Assembly (NCBI RefSeq): GCF_002563655.1
Contig: NZ_PDIY01000001.1
Span: 1,545,501-1,609,500 of the forward strand
Length of the DNA stretch: 64,000 nucleotides
Direction of reading: 5' to 3'
Source: Bacillus sp. es.034
GTDB lineage: Bacteria; Bacillota; Bacilli; Bacillales; Bacillaceae_B
Each line of letters begins with the position of its first letter. The first letter of the stretch is position 1. A model generated the notes under the pieces. The model was not told the DNA's origin, did no database searches, and saw only the letters and a program-made list of their open reading frames with translations. Below are positions 26,966 through 34,611 of this stretch, one piece after another. A program made the position numbers and the translations under genes.

Positions 26966-26995
26966 AGCGTGCGAACCGCACGCTTCTTTCTTTGT
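26966..26995 (+). terminator. Terminator of the acyl-CoA ligase gene
   Basis: AGCGTGCG (26966-26973) pairs with CGCACGCT (26977-26984), then TCTTTCTTT. Confidence 0.82.
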
Positions 26996-27141
26996 AGGGG
27001 GCACATGCCCTTATTTCATCTCTCTTGTCTGCTTCTCGTCCCTGTTAAAGCTTCGACGGCATAAGTTATAAAAAGGACGTTTTATCTTCATAATAACAGG
27101 GAAAAGCAGTTTTTAAGAGTAGATAATTGGAGGGCGTAAAG

Positions 27142-27999
27142 ATGAGTTTAAATTCCCCGTTGGTTCCAAAGTCAAAAACGAATTGTACCAATGAGTATGG
27201 AAAGTTAAAGAAAGTGGTCGTGGTTTCACCCGAAAATATGCAAATCAATGAAATCATAAATGAAACGCAAAAACATTTTTTGAAAGAAAATATTGATATA
27301 GATAAAGCTGTTTCCCAACATAAAAGATTTGTTGACGTATTGGAGAAAAATGGATCTGAGGTGATTCACCTTCAACCATCATCTGAATTGAATGAACAAG
27401 TCTTCACGCGAGACATCGGTTTCACGATCCATGATCAGTTTTTCGTGGCGTCGATGAATACCGATGTGAGGCGGGGAGAAGTGAAGACCCTCAAACACTG
27501 GCTGGAAGAGAATGAAGTACCTTATAACGAACTTCTTCATTCCATTGAAGGAGGGGATGTCCTCGTTGATGAGGAAAATGTCTGGATCGGCGTGAGTGGA
27601 CGAACGAACCAGCTGGCGATTCAATCGCTGAGAAATCAGCTCACACCCTATACAGTACATGAATTGCCTTTAAGAGAAGACATCCTCCATTTGGATTGTG
27701 TGTTCACCATCATTTCCAGTGAATGGGCACTTGTATATCCGCCGGCATTTTCGAAAGAGGATCTTGAGACAATTAAGAAGCACTATAATATCATCACGGT
27801 GACCGATGAAGAACAATTTCAAATGGGCCCGAATGTATTAGCCATCGGAAATCAGAAGGTCATCAGTCTTACCCAAAACCAAGCATTAAATGAGCGGATC
27901 AGAGCGGAAGGGTTTGACGTGATCGAACTGGACCTGTCGGAAATCATTAAATCAGGCGGGTCATTCCGCTGCTGTACGCTTCCCCTTATAAGAGAATGA
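27142..27999 (+). CDS. Dimethylarginine dimethylaminohydrolase-like enzyme (YkgA type)
   Basis: A 285-residue amidinotransferase-superfamily hydrolase. The active site is visible as EGGD at 136-139, His183 in ILHLD and Cys277 in SGGSFRC. DDAH enzymes convert methylarginines to citrulline plus an amine. It is a distant paralogue of the gene at 4609. The start is ATG 27142, seven bases after GGAGGG; the TTG at 27127 overlaps that site. It is monocistronic. Confidence 0.82.
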   Translation: MSLNSPLVPKSKTNCTNEYGKLKKVVVVSPENMQINEIINETQKHFLKENIDIDKAVSQHKRFVDVLEKNGSEVIHLQPSSELNEQVFTRDIGFTIHDQFFVASMNTDVRRGEVKTLKHWLEENEVPYNELLHSIEGGDVLVDEENVWIGVSGRTNQLAIQSLRNQLTPYTVHELPLREDILHLDCVFTIISSEWALVYPPAFSKEDLETIKKHYNIITVTDEEQFQMGPNVLAIGNQKVISLTQNQALNERIRAEGFDVIELDLSEIIKSGGSFRCCTLPLIRE

Positions 28000-28007
28000 A
28001 ATGAAAG

Positions 28008-28036
28008 AAACAGGTGACTTTTTGCCTGTTTTTTTC
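28008..28036 (+). terminator. Terminator of the DDAH-like gene
   Basis: AAACAGG pairs with CCTGTTT across a 10-base loop, followed by a T tract. Confidence 0.75.
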
Positions 28037-28038
28037 AA

Positions 28039-28055
28039 TTTACATAAGTTTTACC
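28039..28055 (+). promoter_or_regulatory. Pho-box-like direct repeat before alkaline phosphatase
   Basis: TTTACA (28039-28044) and TTTACC (28050-28055) are spaced 11 bp start to start, matching the TT(A/C/T)ACA-N5 repeats bound by PhoP in Bacillus. Only two units are clear, so this is a half site. Confidence 0.45.
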
Positions 28056-28138
28056 CTCCTGTATTCGTTTCGTAAATAATTCTTCATATTTCCCCTTTAT
28101 GCTTCTACATGTACTACGAATTATAGGAGGTAGGGAAA

Positions 28139-29512
28139 ATGAAGAAATCAATGAAGAAGATCCTTCCGTTGGCGGTCGTATCCTCATTAGCTCTTGGAAG
28201 TGTCATAGGAATGAATCAGGACGACACAGAAGCGAAAGCCAAGGAATCAAAGAATGGTAAAGCCAAGAACGTCATCTTTATGATCGGTGATGGAATGGGT
28301 AACCCATATACAACGGCTCTTCGCTATATGAATGACAATCCGGATACGATGGAGATGGAAAAGACGGCATTTGATCCTTACCTTGTCGGACTACAAACGA
28401 CGTACCCGGAAGATGAAAAAGAAAACGTAACAGACTCAGCGGCTGCCGCAACGGCGATGAGCGGCGGAGTGAAAACGTATAATAATGCAATTGCAGTGGA
28501 TAATGATAAATCAAATGTAAAAACGGTACTGGAACAGGCGAAAGAAAACGGTATGTCTACAGGAATTGTAGCTACATCAGAAATCACACATGCTACGCCG
28601 GCATCTTACGGAGCACATGAAGAGTCACGCAAAAGTGAAGATGCGATTGCGGACGATTATTATGATGAAATGATCAATGGCAAGCATAAAATTGACGTCA
28701 TGCTTGGTGGAGGAACGGACTTCTTCGAGAGAGATGACCGTAATGTGGCACAGCAGTTCAAGAAAGACGGATACAGCTATGTGAAATCAGCAGATGAGCT
28801 TAAAAAAGACGATAACAAGCAAATTCTTGGACTTTTCGCTGAATCCGGAATGGACAAGATGATCGACCGTGATGAAAAACAACCAAGCCTGGCCGACATG
28901 ACGAAATCTGCCCTTGACCGTTTGAAAGGCGATAAAGACGGGTTCTTCCTGATGGTGGAAGGCAGTCAGATCGACTGGGCCGGTCATGATAATGACGTAG
29001 TCGGGGCTATGAGCGAAATGAGAGACTTTGAACAGGCATTTGAAAAAGTAAGAGACTTTGCTAAGGAGAATGGTGAAACATTGGTGATCGTGACGGCTGA
29101 CCATTCCACTGGTGGCATTTCAATCGGTTCTGACGGTGAATACAACTGGGATCCAGCTCCGATCCAAGCTGCCAAGCATACACCTGACTACATGGCAGAG
29201 CAAATCGTAAACGGTGCGTCAGTTGAAGAAACATTAGCGAACAATATCGATCTTAAATTGACACAGGAAGAAGTCGCTTCTGTAAAATCAGCTGCTGAAA
29301 AAGGCGATCAAACAGAAATCGATAATGCGATCGAGAAGATTTTCGATAAACGTTCAGGTACCGGATGGACAACGGACGGACATACAGGTGACGACGTTCC
29401 TGTGTACGCGTTTGGACCTCAAAAAGAAAAATTTGCCGGTTTGATCGACAATACAGATCAAGCGAACCAAATCTTTGAACTATTGAAGAACAAAGGGAAG
29501 ATCAAAGACTAG
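28139..29512 (+). CDS. phoB: Alkaline phosphatase, secreted (PhoA/PhoB type)
   Basis: A 457-residue exported phosphatase with a signal peptide (about 1-33). The metal-binding IGDGMG is at 49-54 and the nucleophile Ser100 lies in TDSAAAATAMS. Later metal ligands are in EGSQIDWAGHDND, VTADHSTGG and the C-terminal TDGHTGDDVPVYAFG. It releases phosphate from organic esters outside the cell under phosphate starvation. phoA and phoB paralogues cannot be told apart here. ATG follows TAGGAGGTAGGG. Confidence 0.92.
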   Translation: MKKSMKKILPLAVVSSLALGSVIGMNQDDTEAKAKESKNGKAKNVIFMIGDGMGNPYTTALRYMNDNPDTMEMEKTAFDPYLVGLQTTYPEDEKENVTDSAAAATAMSGGVKTYNNAIAVDNDKSNVKTVLEQAKENGMSTGIVATSEITHATPASYGAHEESRKSEDAIADDYYDEMINGKHKIDVMLGGGTDFFERDDRNVAQQFKKDGYSYVKSADELKKDDNKQILGLFAESGMDKMIDRDEKQPSLADMTKSALDRLKGDKDGFFLMVEGSQIDWAGHDNDVVGAMSEMRDFEQAFEKVRDFAKENGETLVIVTADHSTGGISIGSDGEYNWDPAPIQAAKHTPDYMAEQIVNGASVEETLANNIDLKLTQEEVASVKSAAEKGDQTEIDNAIEKIFDKRSGTGWTTDGHTGDDVPVYAFGPQKEKFAGLIDNTDQANQIFELLKNKGKIKD

Positions 29513-29566
29513 AAATAATCTGATTGAAAAAAGACCATGTTGGGACACTAGAGAGACCTAATAATA

Positions 29567-29586
29567 TGAGACTGAATAAAACACCT
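29567..29586 (+). repeat. IS left inverted repeat
   Basis: TGAGACTGAATAAAACACCT; the inner 18 bases match the right end with a single mismatch. Confidence 0.8.
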
Positions 29587-29629
29587 TCAAGTAGTAAATA
29601 TTTCATTTACATTTGGAGGTGTTTTTTCT

Positions 29630-29965
29630 ATGGGTAATAAAATGTCCTATCCAGAAGAAGTTAAGAAAGAAGTTGTCCGTTTAAAATTAGAAGGTAAATA
29701 TTCAAATCAAGAGCTAATGGAGATGTTCGGGATTAAGAATCGAACTCAGATTAAGACCTGGGTGAAATGGTTCAAGAATGGTGAGACCCATCGTTTGGCT
29801 CAACCTCTTGGGAAACAATATTCTTATGGGAAAGGTCCTGATGATGAAAGTGAACTAGCCGAGTTACGAAAGAAAGTCGCTTATTATGAAATGCGTGAGG
29901 AATTGTTGGGAAAGTATCGGGAGATCGAAAGGAAGTGGTCCCAGAAGTATTCGTCCAGACCGTAG
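29630..29965 (+). CDS. IS3 transposase subunit OrfA
   Basis: A 111-residue protein with an N-terminal helix-turn-helix (YSNQELMEMFGIKNRTQIKTWVKW) and a C-terminal leucine-zipper-like helix, as in OrfA of the IS3 family. It overlaps OrfB by 31 bp in the -1 frame, so a fused OrfAB made by -1 frameshifting is expected. ATG follows TTGGAGGTG. Confidence 0.88.
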   Translation: MGNKMSYPEEVKKEVVRLKLEGKYSNQELMEMFGIKNRTQIKTWVKWFKNGETHRLAQPLGKQYSYGKGPDDESELAELRKKVAYYEMREELLGKYREIERKWSQKYSSRP

Positions 29966-30789
29966 AGATGTTTAAACATAAATATACCGTTATTGCCCTT
30001 TGTGAATGCTTTGGAGTGGCTAAGGCTACTTATTATCGTTGGCGGGGAAAAGCATGGGGCCCATCAGAATTGGAGAAGAAAATCATTGATATTTGTGAGG
30101 ATTTGAAATTTCGCATTGGGCACCGGATGGTTCGTGATCTCTTGGATAAAGAGCACAAACTTAAAATCAATCGAAACACTGTACAGCGAATTATGCAGAA
30201 ATTTAACATTCAGTGCCGTGTTAAACCGAAAAGACAAAACTATATAGCTGGGGAAAGTAAAATCGTCGTGCCCAATTACTTAAACAGAAACTTCCATGCA
30301 TCTAAACCAAATGAAAAATGGGTTACAGATATTACCTATCTTCCTTATGGTGAGAAAATGTTATATTTATCAACGATTATGGACTTGTATAATAACGAAA
30401 TTCTTGCTTACACCATTAGTGATAAACAAGATAAAGCTTTAGTGCTAGATACGTTAAAGAGAGCGTGTGAAGGTCGTGATGTATTTGAATGCATCCTTCA
30501 CAGTGATCAAGGCTCTCAATATACATCGTATGATTTTCAGGAAGACGCTAAAAAAAGAGGCATCATCACAAGCATGTCCCGACGAGGAAACTGCTTTGAT
30601 AATGCCGTCATTGAATCCTTCCACTCCTCTTTAAAGTCAGAAGAATTCAGTCCTCTGGATCGAGGGAAACTAACTACCCATACAGTACGAAAGAAAATAG
30701 AATCGTACATGTATTATTATAATTATTGTCGACCTTTTACAAAATTAAACTGCCAGACTCCGATAGAGTTTAGAGTCATGGCAGCTTAG
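29935..30789 (+). CDS. IS3 transposase subunit OrfB (DDE integrase domain)
   Basis: A 284-residue rve-type integrase core. The catalytic triad is seen as Asp in WVTDITYLP, Asp in LHSDQGSQYTS and Glu in NAVIESFHSSLKSE. An HTH_21 domain lies upstream (YRWRG to RIMQKF). All motifs are intact, so the copy could be active. The GTG at 29935 is the first start in frame, but the natural product is likely the frameshift fusion. Confidence 0.9.
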   Translation: MVPEVFVQTVEMFKHKYTVIALCECFGVAKATYYRWRGKAWGPSELEKKIIDICEDLKFRIGHRMVRDLLDKEHKLKINRNTVQRIMQKFNIQCRVKPKRQNYIAGESKIVVPNYLNRNFHASKPNEKWVTDITYLPYGEKMLYLSTIMDLYNNEILAYTISDKQDKALVLDTLKRACEGRDVFECILHSDQGSQYTSYDFQEDAKKRGIITSMSRRGNCFDNAVIESFHSSLKSEEFSPLDRGKLTTHTVRKKIESYMYYYNYCRPFTKLNCQTPIEFRVMAA

Positions 30790-30807
30790 GTGTTTTATTT
30801 AGTCTTA
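30788..30807 (-). repeat. IS right inverted repeat
   Basis: AGGTGTTTTATTTAGTCTTA, beginning at the OrfB stop codon; complementary to the left end. Confidence 0.8.
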
Positions 30808-30851
30808 TTTGACTGTGTCACTCCACACCCCCGACGTGGTCTTTTCTTAAT

Positions 30852-31031
30852 TTATACTTCTTCTAAGTCAGAAACGCTTACTTCTGAACGTTCTTCAAGC
30901 GGTCCGCGGAGATGCACAACGGCCGTTTTGCCGTCTTCTGATACAGAGTCGATCCAAACGGATGCATCCTTGTATGTAACTTGGATGTCGGCTGAAGAAG
31001 ATAAAATCTGTTTGACACGATTTTGGTCCAT
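30852..31031 (-). CDS. sspH: Small acid-soluble spore protein, H type
   Basis: A 59-residue protein, exactly the size of B. subtilis SspH, with the family layout (VKQILSSSADIQVTYKDASVWIDSV, then HLRGPLEERSEVSVSDLEEV). Minor SASPs are made in the forespore and bound in the spore core. I start at ATG 31031, eight bases after AGGAG; the TTG at 31037 is too near. The IS lies 45 bp downstream and no separate terminator is visible between them. Confidence 0.85.
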   Translation of the reverse strand: MDQNRVKQILSSSADIQVTYKDASVWIDSVSEDGKTAVVHLRGPLEERSEVSVSDLEEV

Positions 31032-31141
31032 ATTCAATTCCTCCTAACGTTTTTCAATGATTAGTGTGTCCCAATTTGGAAGAACCATGACCGCATAATT
31101 CCATTGGGAAATTGAAATTCTATTAGGGAAAGGATGATGGT

Positions 31142-31294
31142 ATGAAAAAGCAGGATGAGAAAATGTCGGCTACTGAAGCCAATATGGAATTAAATGAACG
31201 ATTATATGGAGGAGGGGAAAGGGTGGAAGACCCCCGGAATATTCATGTTGAATCCAATATGACCCCAGTGAATATTTCAAAGGAAGACAAGTGA
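31142..31294 (+). CDS. Short hydrophilic protein of unknown function
   Basis: Fifty codons from ATG 31142 with AAAGGATGA upstream. The protein is charged (KKQDEKMSATEANMELNE at the N-terminus, VNISKEDK at the end) with no hydrophobic segment. It ends at a shared hairpin (31311-31343) and lies between two spore protein genes, so a sporulation role is possible (inference). I do not recognise a family. Confidence 0.5.
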   Translation: MKKQDEKMSATEANMELNERLYGGGERVEDPRNIHVESNMTPVNISKEDK

Positions 31295-31310
31295 CCCCTT
31301 TTCCAAAAGA

Positions 31311-31347
31311 AAAACCTGCCTGATTCGCTTCAGGCAGGTTTTTGCTA
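31311..31347. terminator. Bidirectional terminator
   Basis: AAAACCTGCCTGA pairs with TCAGGCAGGTTTT around a 6-base loop between two convergent short genes. Confidence 0.88.
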
Positions 31348-31485
31348 TTTCGTTTTATTTTTCTGATCTTTATTATGCTTATTTCCTTGGCTGTTGTCAC
31401 CGCTTGTGATTTCACTTGCGAACTCTGTCGTACCTCGTTTCGGTGAGTTTTGATTTTCGCTTCCCCGGTTGTTTTTCTTAGTCAA
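31345..31485 (-). CDS. Mini gamma-type SASP-like protein (single TEFASE motif)
   Basis: A 46-residue Asn/Lys/Ser-rich protein read from TTG 31485, five bases after GGAGGGA (31491-31497). It contains RGTTEFASEITSGD, matching the GTEFASE repeat that defines gamma-type small acid-soluble spore proteins (the germination-protease target), but only one copy, where SspE has two or three. The rest is disordered (SQGNKHNKDQKNKTK). Function is inferred from the motif and its neighbour sspH. Confidence 0.6.
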   Translation of the reverse strand: MTKKNNRGSENQNSPKRGTTEFASEITSGDNSQGNKHNKDQKNKTK

Positions 31486-31657
31486 AGGAATCCCTCCAAA
31501 TTAGTATGATGATTATTAGTTTTCGATAAGGACATGGAGACTATTCAATGATAAGAGAATATATGTCTTTCTTCCTGTATTTAACAATCATAATGAAAAT
31601 GTACCACGACTAAACGATAATGAAGGAAAGAACTTCTTTTTAAAGGGAGGGATGGCT

Positions 31658-33043
31658 GTGCAGGTGAAAGGGGGAAGGCAGATGGAGATAAAACCCGGCC
31701 ATTGGTTTATAGACGAAGAAGCCGTGAATACAGATGGATTTCCGATTTTATTTATACATGGGATTGATGCATCATCAGAAACGTGGCTTTCAGATAACGA
31801 TATGATTCCAATTACCCGTGGAGCCGGTTATCAATCGGTGTTCATCGACTTGCATCCTGACGAAGATATGTGGAGAAATGGTGAGATGCTGGCTGGAAAG
31901 CTCCGGGAGATGTATGAATACTTTAATGAAAAAATTGTGATTGTAAGTCACAGTAAAGGTGGAATCGATACTCAATCCGCACTGGTCCATCATGGTGCTT
32001 TTGCGTATGTTAAAAGGGTCATCACACTCTCGACTCCCCATCATGGGTCAGAGCTTGCAGACCTTGCCTTCAGTAAATGGGCGGGGTGGCTGACCGATGC
32101 GTTGAAAAGTAAGACAAATGCCGTCTTTTCATTGCAAACCGCTTATATGAAAGGATTCCGGGCTGAGACAGACGGATCTGATCTTATGAAAGAGATCCCC
32201 ATCTATACATTCGGGGGCACCGGCTGGGGAGGTGCCTATTCTGAATTATTCTGGGGAGGGTTGTATTTAAGCCGGTTCGGTCAAAGTGACGGGGCCGTGC
32301 TGGTAAAAAGCTCCCGGCTTCCTTATGCCAAAGAAGTGGCGGTTAGGGACTGGACACACAGCACGATAAAAAAAGGCAGCAATGTTTTTCCCTATTTAAA
32401 GAATCTATACACGGATGAAGTAACGGATATTCCATATGCAGTGGGGAGCGAAATGGCTTCGGAAGGAGATATGTCGGTCCTTCACAGGGGTGGAAAATTC
32501 GAGGGGGCAAGATCGGAGAGTTTCTCCGTCGAAGAAGGGATAGAGGGTATTACGGTCGACTGGATCAGTGACCAGCGGGATACGGTGTATGAACTGGTAG
32601 GTCCGGATGGTGGAGTTTACATGCAGTGGAATCTGGCTGAAGATGCTACAGGGTATTTCCCTGGAGCGTATCATCATTCCATTCTTCTCACACAGCCAAT
32701 TTCAGGACGATGGGAAGTGAAGGCAAGATCGGCTCAAAAAGAACATTATATGGTCAGCATCCTATTTCATCAAAAAGGAATGAGTGATGTCGCGGGCACT
32801 TTGGCCATGGGGGAGCCTTCTGTGAAGAAGACCTATACAATACATCATATCCCAATGAAAAGTGGGAAGAAAACGTCAACACTCATTACATCTGAAGACC
32901 TTTCATCTCTGCCGCTGTCGGACTTTGAAGAAGGAATCCATAACATCACCACAGATCTGGAAGGGAAAACGGCCCAGGGAAACAACTTCCAACGGACGAT
33001 GATCCAGACCGTCTATGTAGATGGAAAGGGGAATATCTATTAA
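31658..33043 (+). CDS. Lipase/esterase-like alpha/beta-hydrolase with C-terminal beta domain
   Basis: A 461-residue protein. The N-terminal half is an alpha/beta hydrolase: FPILFIHGID, nucleophile elbow SHSKGG, and TPHHGSELADLA, as in PGAP1/LipA-like lipases. Residues from about 265 on look like a beta-rich accessory domain (VYELVGPDGGVYMQWN). There is no signal peptide, odd for a lipase. GTG 31658 is seven bases from AAGGGAGG; ATG 31682 is an alternative. It is monocistronic. Confidence 0.75.
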   Translation: MQVKGGRQMEIKPGHWFIDEEAVNTDGFPILFIHGIDASSETWLSDNDMIPITRGAGYQSVFIDLHPDEDMWRNGEMLAGKLREMYEYFNEKIVIVSHSKGGIDTQSALVHHGAFAYVKRVITLSTPHHGSELADLAFSKWAGWLTDALKSKTNAVFSLQTAYMKGFRAETDGSDLMKEIPIYTFGGTGWGGAYSELFWGGLYLSRFGQSDGAVLVKSSRLPYAKEVAVRDWTHSTIKKGSNVFPYLKNLYTDEVTDIPYAVGSEMASEGDMSVLHRGGKFEGARSESFSVEEGIEGITVDWISDQRDTVYELVGPDGGVYMQWNLAEDATGYFPGAYHHSILLTQPISGRWEVKARSAQKEHYMVSILFHQKGMSDVAGTLAMGEPSVKKTYTIHHIPMKSGKKTSTLITSEDLSSLPLSDFEEGIHNITTDLEGKTAQGNNFQRTMIQTVYVDGKGNIY

Positions 33044-33052
33044 ATGAAAAAC

Positions 33053-33090
33053 AAAGGTCCGTCCCTCTGAGAAAAGAGGGACGGACCTTT
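33053..33090. repeat. Dispersed inverted repeat, copy 3 (likely terminator)
   Basis: AAAGGTCCGTCCCTCT (33053-33068) pairs perfectly with AGAGGGACGGACCTTT (33075-33090) between convergent genes; T-rich DNA follows on the minus strand. Confidence 0.85.
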
Positions 33091-33105
33091 GACGTTATAG
33101 TGTAT

Positions 33106-33405
33106 TCAGAAATTCTGTTGTTCTGGTGATTTGGCGTTGGCGCTGTGGAGGTGCGCGATTTTTTCGCCGTTTTTGTAGACGAGCAGGCTTGGGATGCCCA
33201 TGACATCATATTTCTCGGCGATTTCCGGGAATTCGTCCTTATTGATGTCATACCATTTATATTGATTGAATTCCTCCATGATTTCATCAATGAACATATC
33301 CATACGACGGCAGTCAGGACACCAGTCTGCATGAAATTTTACGATGACAGGCTCTGTTGATGTGATAAGATCGTCAAAGGTTTCTTTATTTTTGATTGAT
33401 TGCAT
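33106..33405 (-). CDS. Thioredoxin-family protein with CPDC active site
   Basis: A 99-residue thioredoxin fold: EPVIVKFHADWCPDCRRMD with the redox pair CPDC, then PSLLVYKNGEKI, with the cis-Pro. The family includes B. subtilis YdbP. It likely reduces or isomerises cytosolic disulfides. The ATG lies a short distance after AAAGGGAGG. Confidence 0.85.
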   Translation of the reverse strand: MQSIKNKETFDDLITSTEPVIVKFHADWCPDCRRMDMFIDEIMEEFNQYKWYDINKDEFPEIAEKYDVMGIPSLLVYKNGEKIAHLHSANAKSPEQQNF

Positions 33406-33529
33406 GATGATAACCTCCCTTTCCCACTTATTTTAAACAAAACAGAGACTGATTGTAAAACGAATCATTTTTCGTCTCATCTTGTACATGATAATATGAG
33501 AATACATTTTGAAAGAAAAAGGTGACATT

Positions 33530-34570
33530 ATGCAGCCCATTAAAGTTGGTTTAGCAGGATACGGTTTTTCAGGACAAAGCTTTCATCGTCCTTTACTCTC
33601 TCATTTAGAGGAATTTCATATAGAAGCGGTCATGTCTTCCAATGAAGAAAAAGTAGTAAACGATCTTGAAGGGACGACCGTCGTGCCTTTCCTTGAAGAT
33701 CTGCTTCAAGAAGACATCGAATTAGTGGTCATCACAACTCCCAATCACCTTCACTACAGTATGATCAAGCAATCACTATTAGCCGGTAAGCATGTGATCG
33801 TAGAGAAGCCATTTGTAACGGATAGCCGGGATGGGGAGGAGCTATTGGCACTGGCGAAAGAAAGAGGACTTCATCTCGCCGTTTTCCATAATCGGCGCTG
33901 GGATGCTGACTTCCTGACGATTCAGCAATTGGTGAAAGAAGGGACGCTGGGATCGATTTTTACATACGAAGCGCATTTTGACCGGTTCCGTCCGGCCATC
34001 AAGGACAGGTGGAAAGAGAATAAAATCGAAGGGGCAGGCGTGCTTTATGATCTTGGCTCTCATCTGTTGGATCAGGCCCTCACCCTGTTCGGGAAGCCCA
34101 AATGGGTGCAGGCGGATGTATTTCCGCAGCGAAATCCTGAAAAGGCAGAGGACTACTTCCTCATCACCCTCGGATATGATGTAATGAGGGTTCAACTGTA
34201 TTCACGTTCAATCGTATTGGATCCGGGACCCCGTTATCAGGTACATGGTCTGAAAGGAAGCTTTGTGAAGCATGGCATGGATCGTCAGGAGGATGACCTT
34301 AAAGCAGGAAAGAACCCTGTTTCTAAAGAATGGGGAATCGAAGACGAAGAAAATTGGGGCGTCCTTACAACCATCTCAGGTGAAGAGGTGACATCGGAAG
34401 TCATTCCATCCGAAAAAGGGGACTACACACAATTTTACCTGGGGGTATACGGGGCAGTAAGAGAAAATGCTCCTCTACCCGTCGACCCTGAAGATGCTTT
34501 GCACGTCATCACGATAATCGAAGCATGCAAAGAAAGTGCAGCAACTGGACGCGTCATCAATATGACTTGA
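33530..34570 (+). CDS. Gfo/Idh/MocA-family NAD(P) oxidoreductase (IolW/YvaA-like)
   Basis: A 346-residue dehydrogenase with an N-terminal KVGLAGYGFSG nucleotide loop and the catalytic EKPF; later HNRRWDADFLTI, DLGSHLLDQ and GPRYQVHG align with B. subtilis IolW (YvaA), which oxidises scyllo-inositol with NADP. Substrate specificity cannot be assured. I start at ATG 33530 behind AAAGGTGAC; upstream TTG 33509 lacks support. Confidence 0.82.
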   Translation: MQPIKVGLAGYGFSGQSFHRPLLSHLEEFHIEAVMSSNEEKVVNDLEGTTVVPFLEDLLQEDIELVVITTPNHLHYSMIKQSLLAGKHVIVEKPFVTDSRDGEELLALAKERGLHLAVFHNRRWDADFLTIQQLVKEGTLGSIFTYEAHFDRFRPAIKDRWKENKIEGAGVLYDLGSHLLDQALTLFGKPKWVQADVFPQRNPEKAEDYFLITLGYDVMRVQLYSRSIVLDPGPRYQVHGLKGSFVKHGMDRQEDDLKAGKNPVSKEWGIEDEENWGVLTTISGEEVTSEVIPSEKGDYTQFYLGVYGAVRENAPLPVDPEDALHVITIIEACKESAATGRVINMT

Positions 34571-34571
34571 A

Positions 34572-34606
34572 AAAAGGGCTCCCTGACACGCAGGGAGCCC
34601 TTTTCC
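34572..34606. terminator. Bidirectional terminator
   Basis: AAAAGGGCTCCCTG pairs perfectly with CAGGGAGCCCTTTT around a 5-base loop, between convergent genes. Confidence 0.9.
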
Positions 34607-34611
34607 ATATT

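Larger units (their letters stand above)
29567..30807 (+). mobile_element. IS3-family insertion sequence, apparently intact
   Basis: A 1.24-kb element with two overlapping transposase frames and terminal inverted repeats (29567-29586 and 30788-30807, 18 of 20 matching). No clear target duplication is visible (ATA on the left, TTT on the right), so the insertion may be old or the ends off by a few bases. It sits between phoB and sspH. Confidence 0.85.

Noticed and set aside
29537..31075. TTGGGACA near 29540 and TGTCCCAA near 31067 as ends of a larger composite element around the IS and sspH
   Set aside because: Only about 8 bases match, no transposase-specific signature is shared and sspH is a normal core gene; likely chance.
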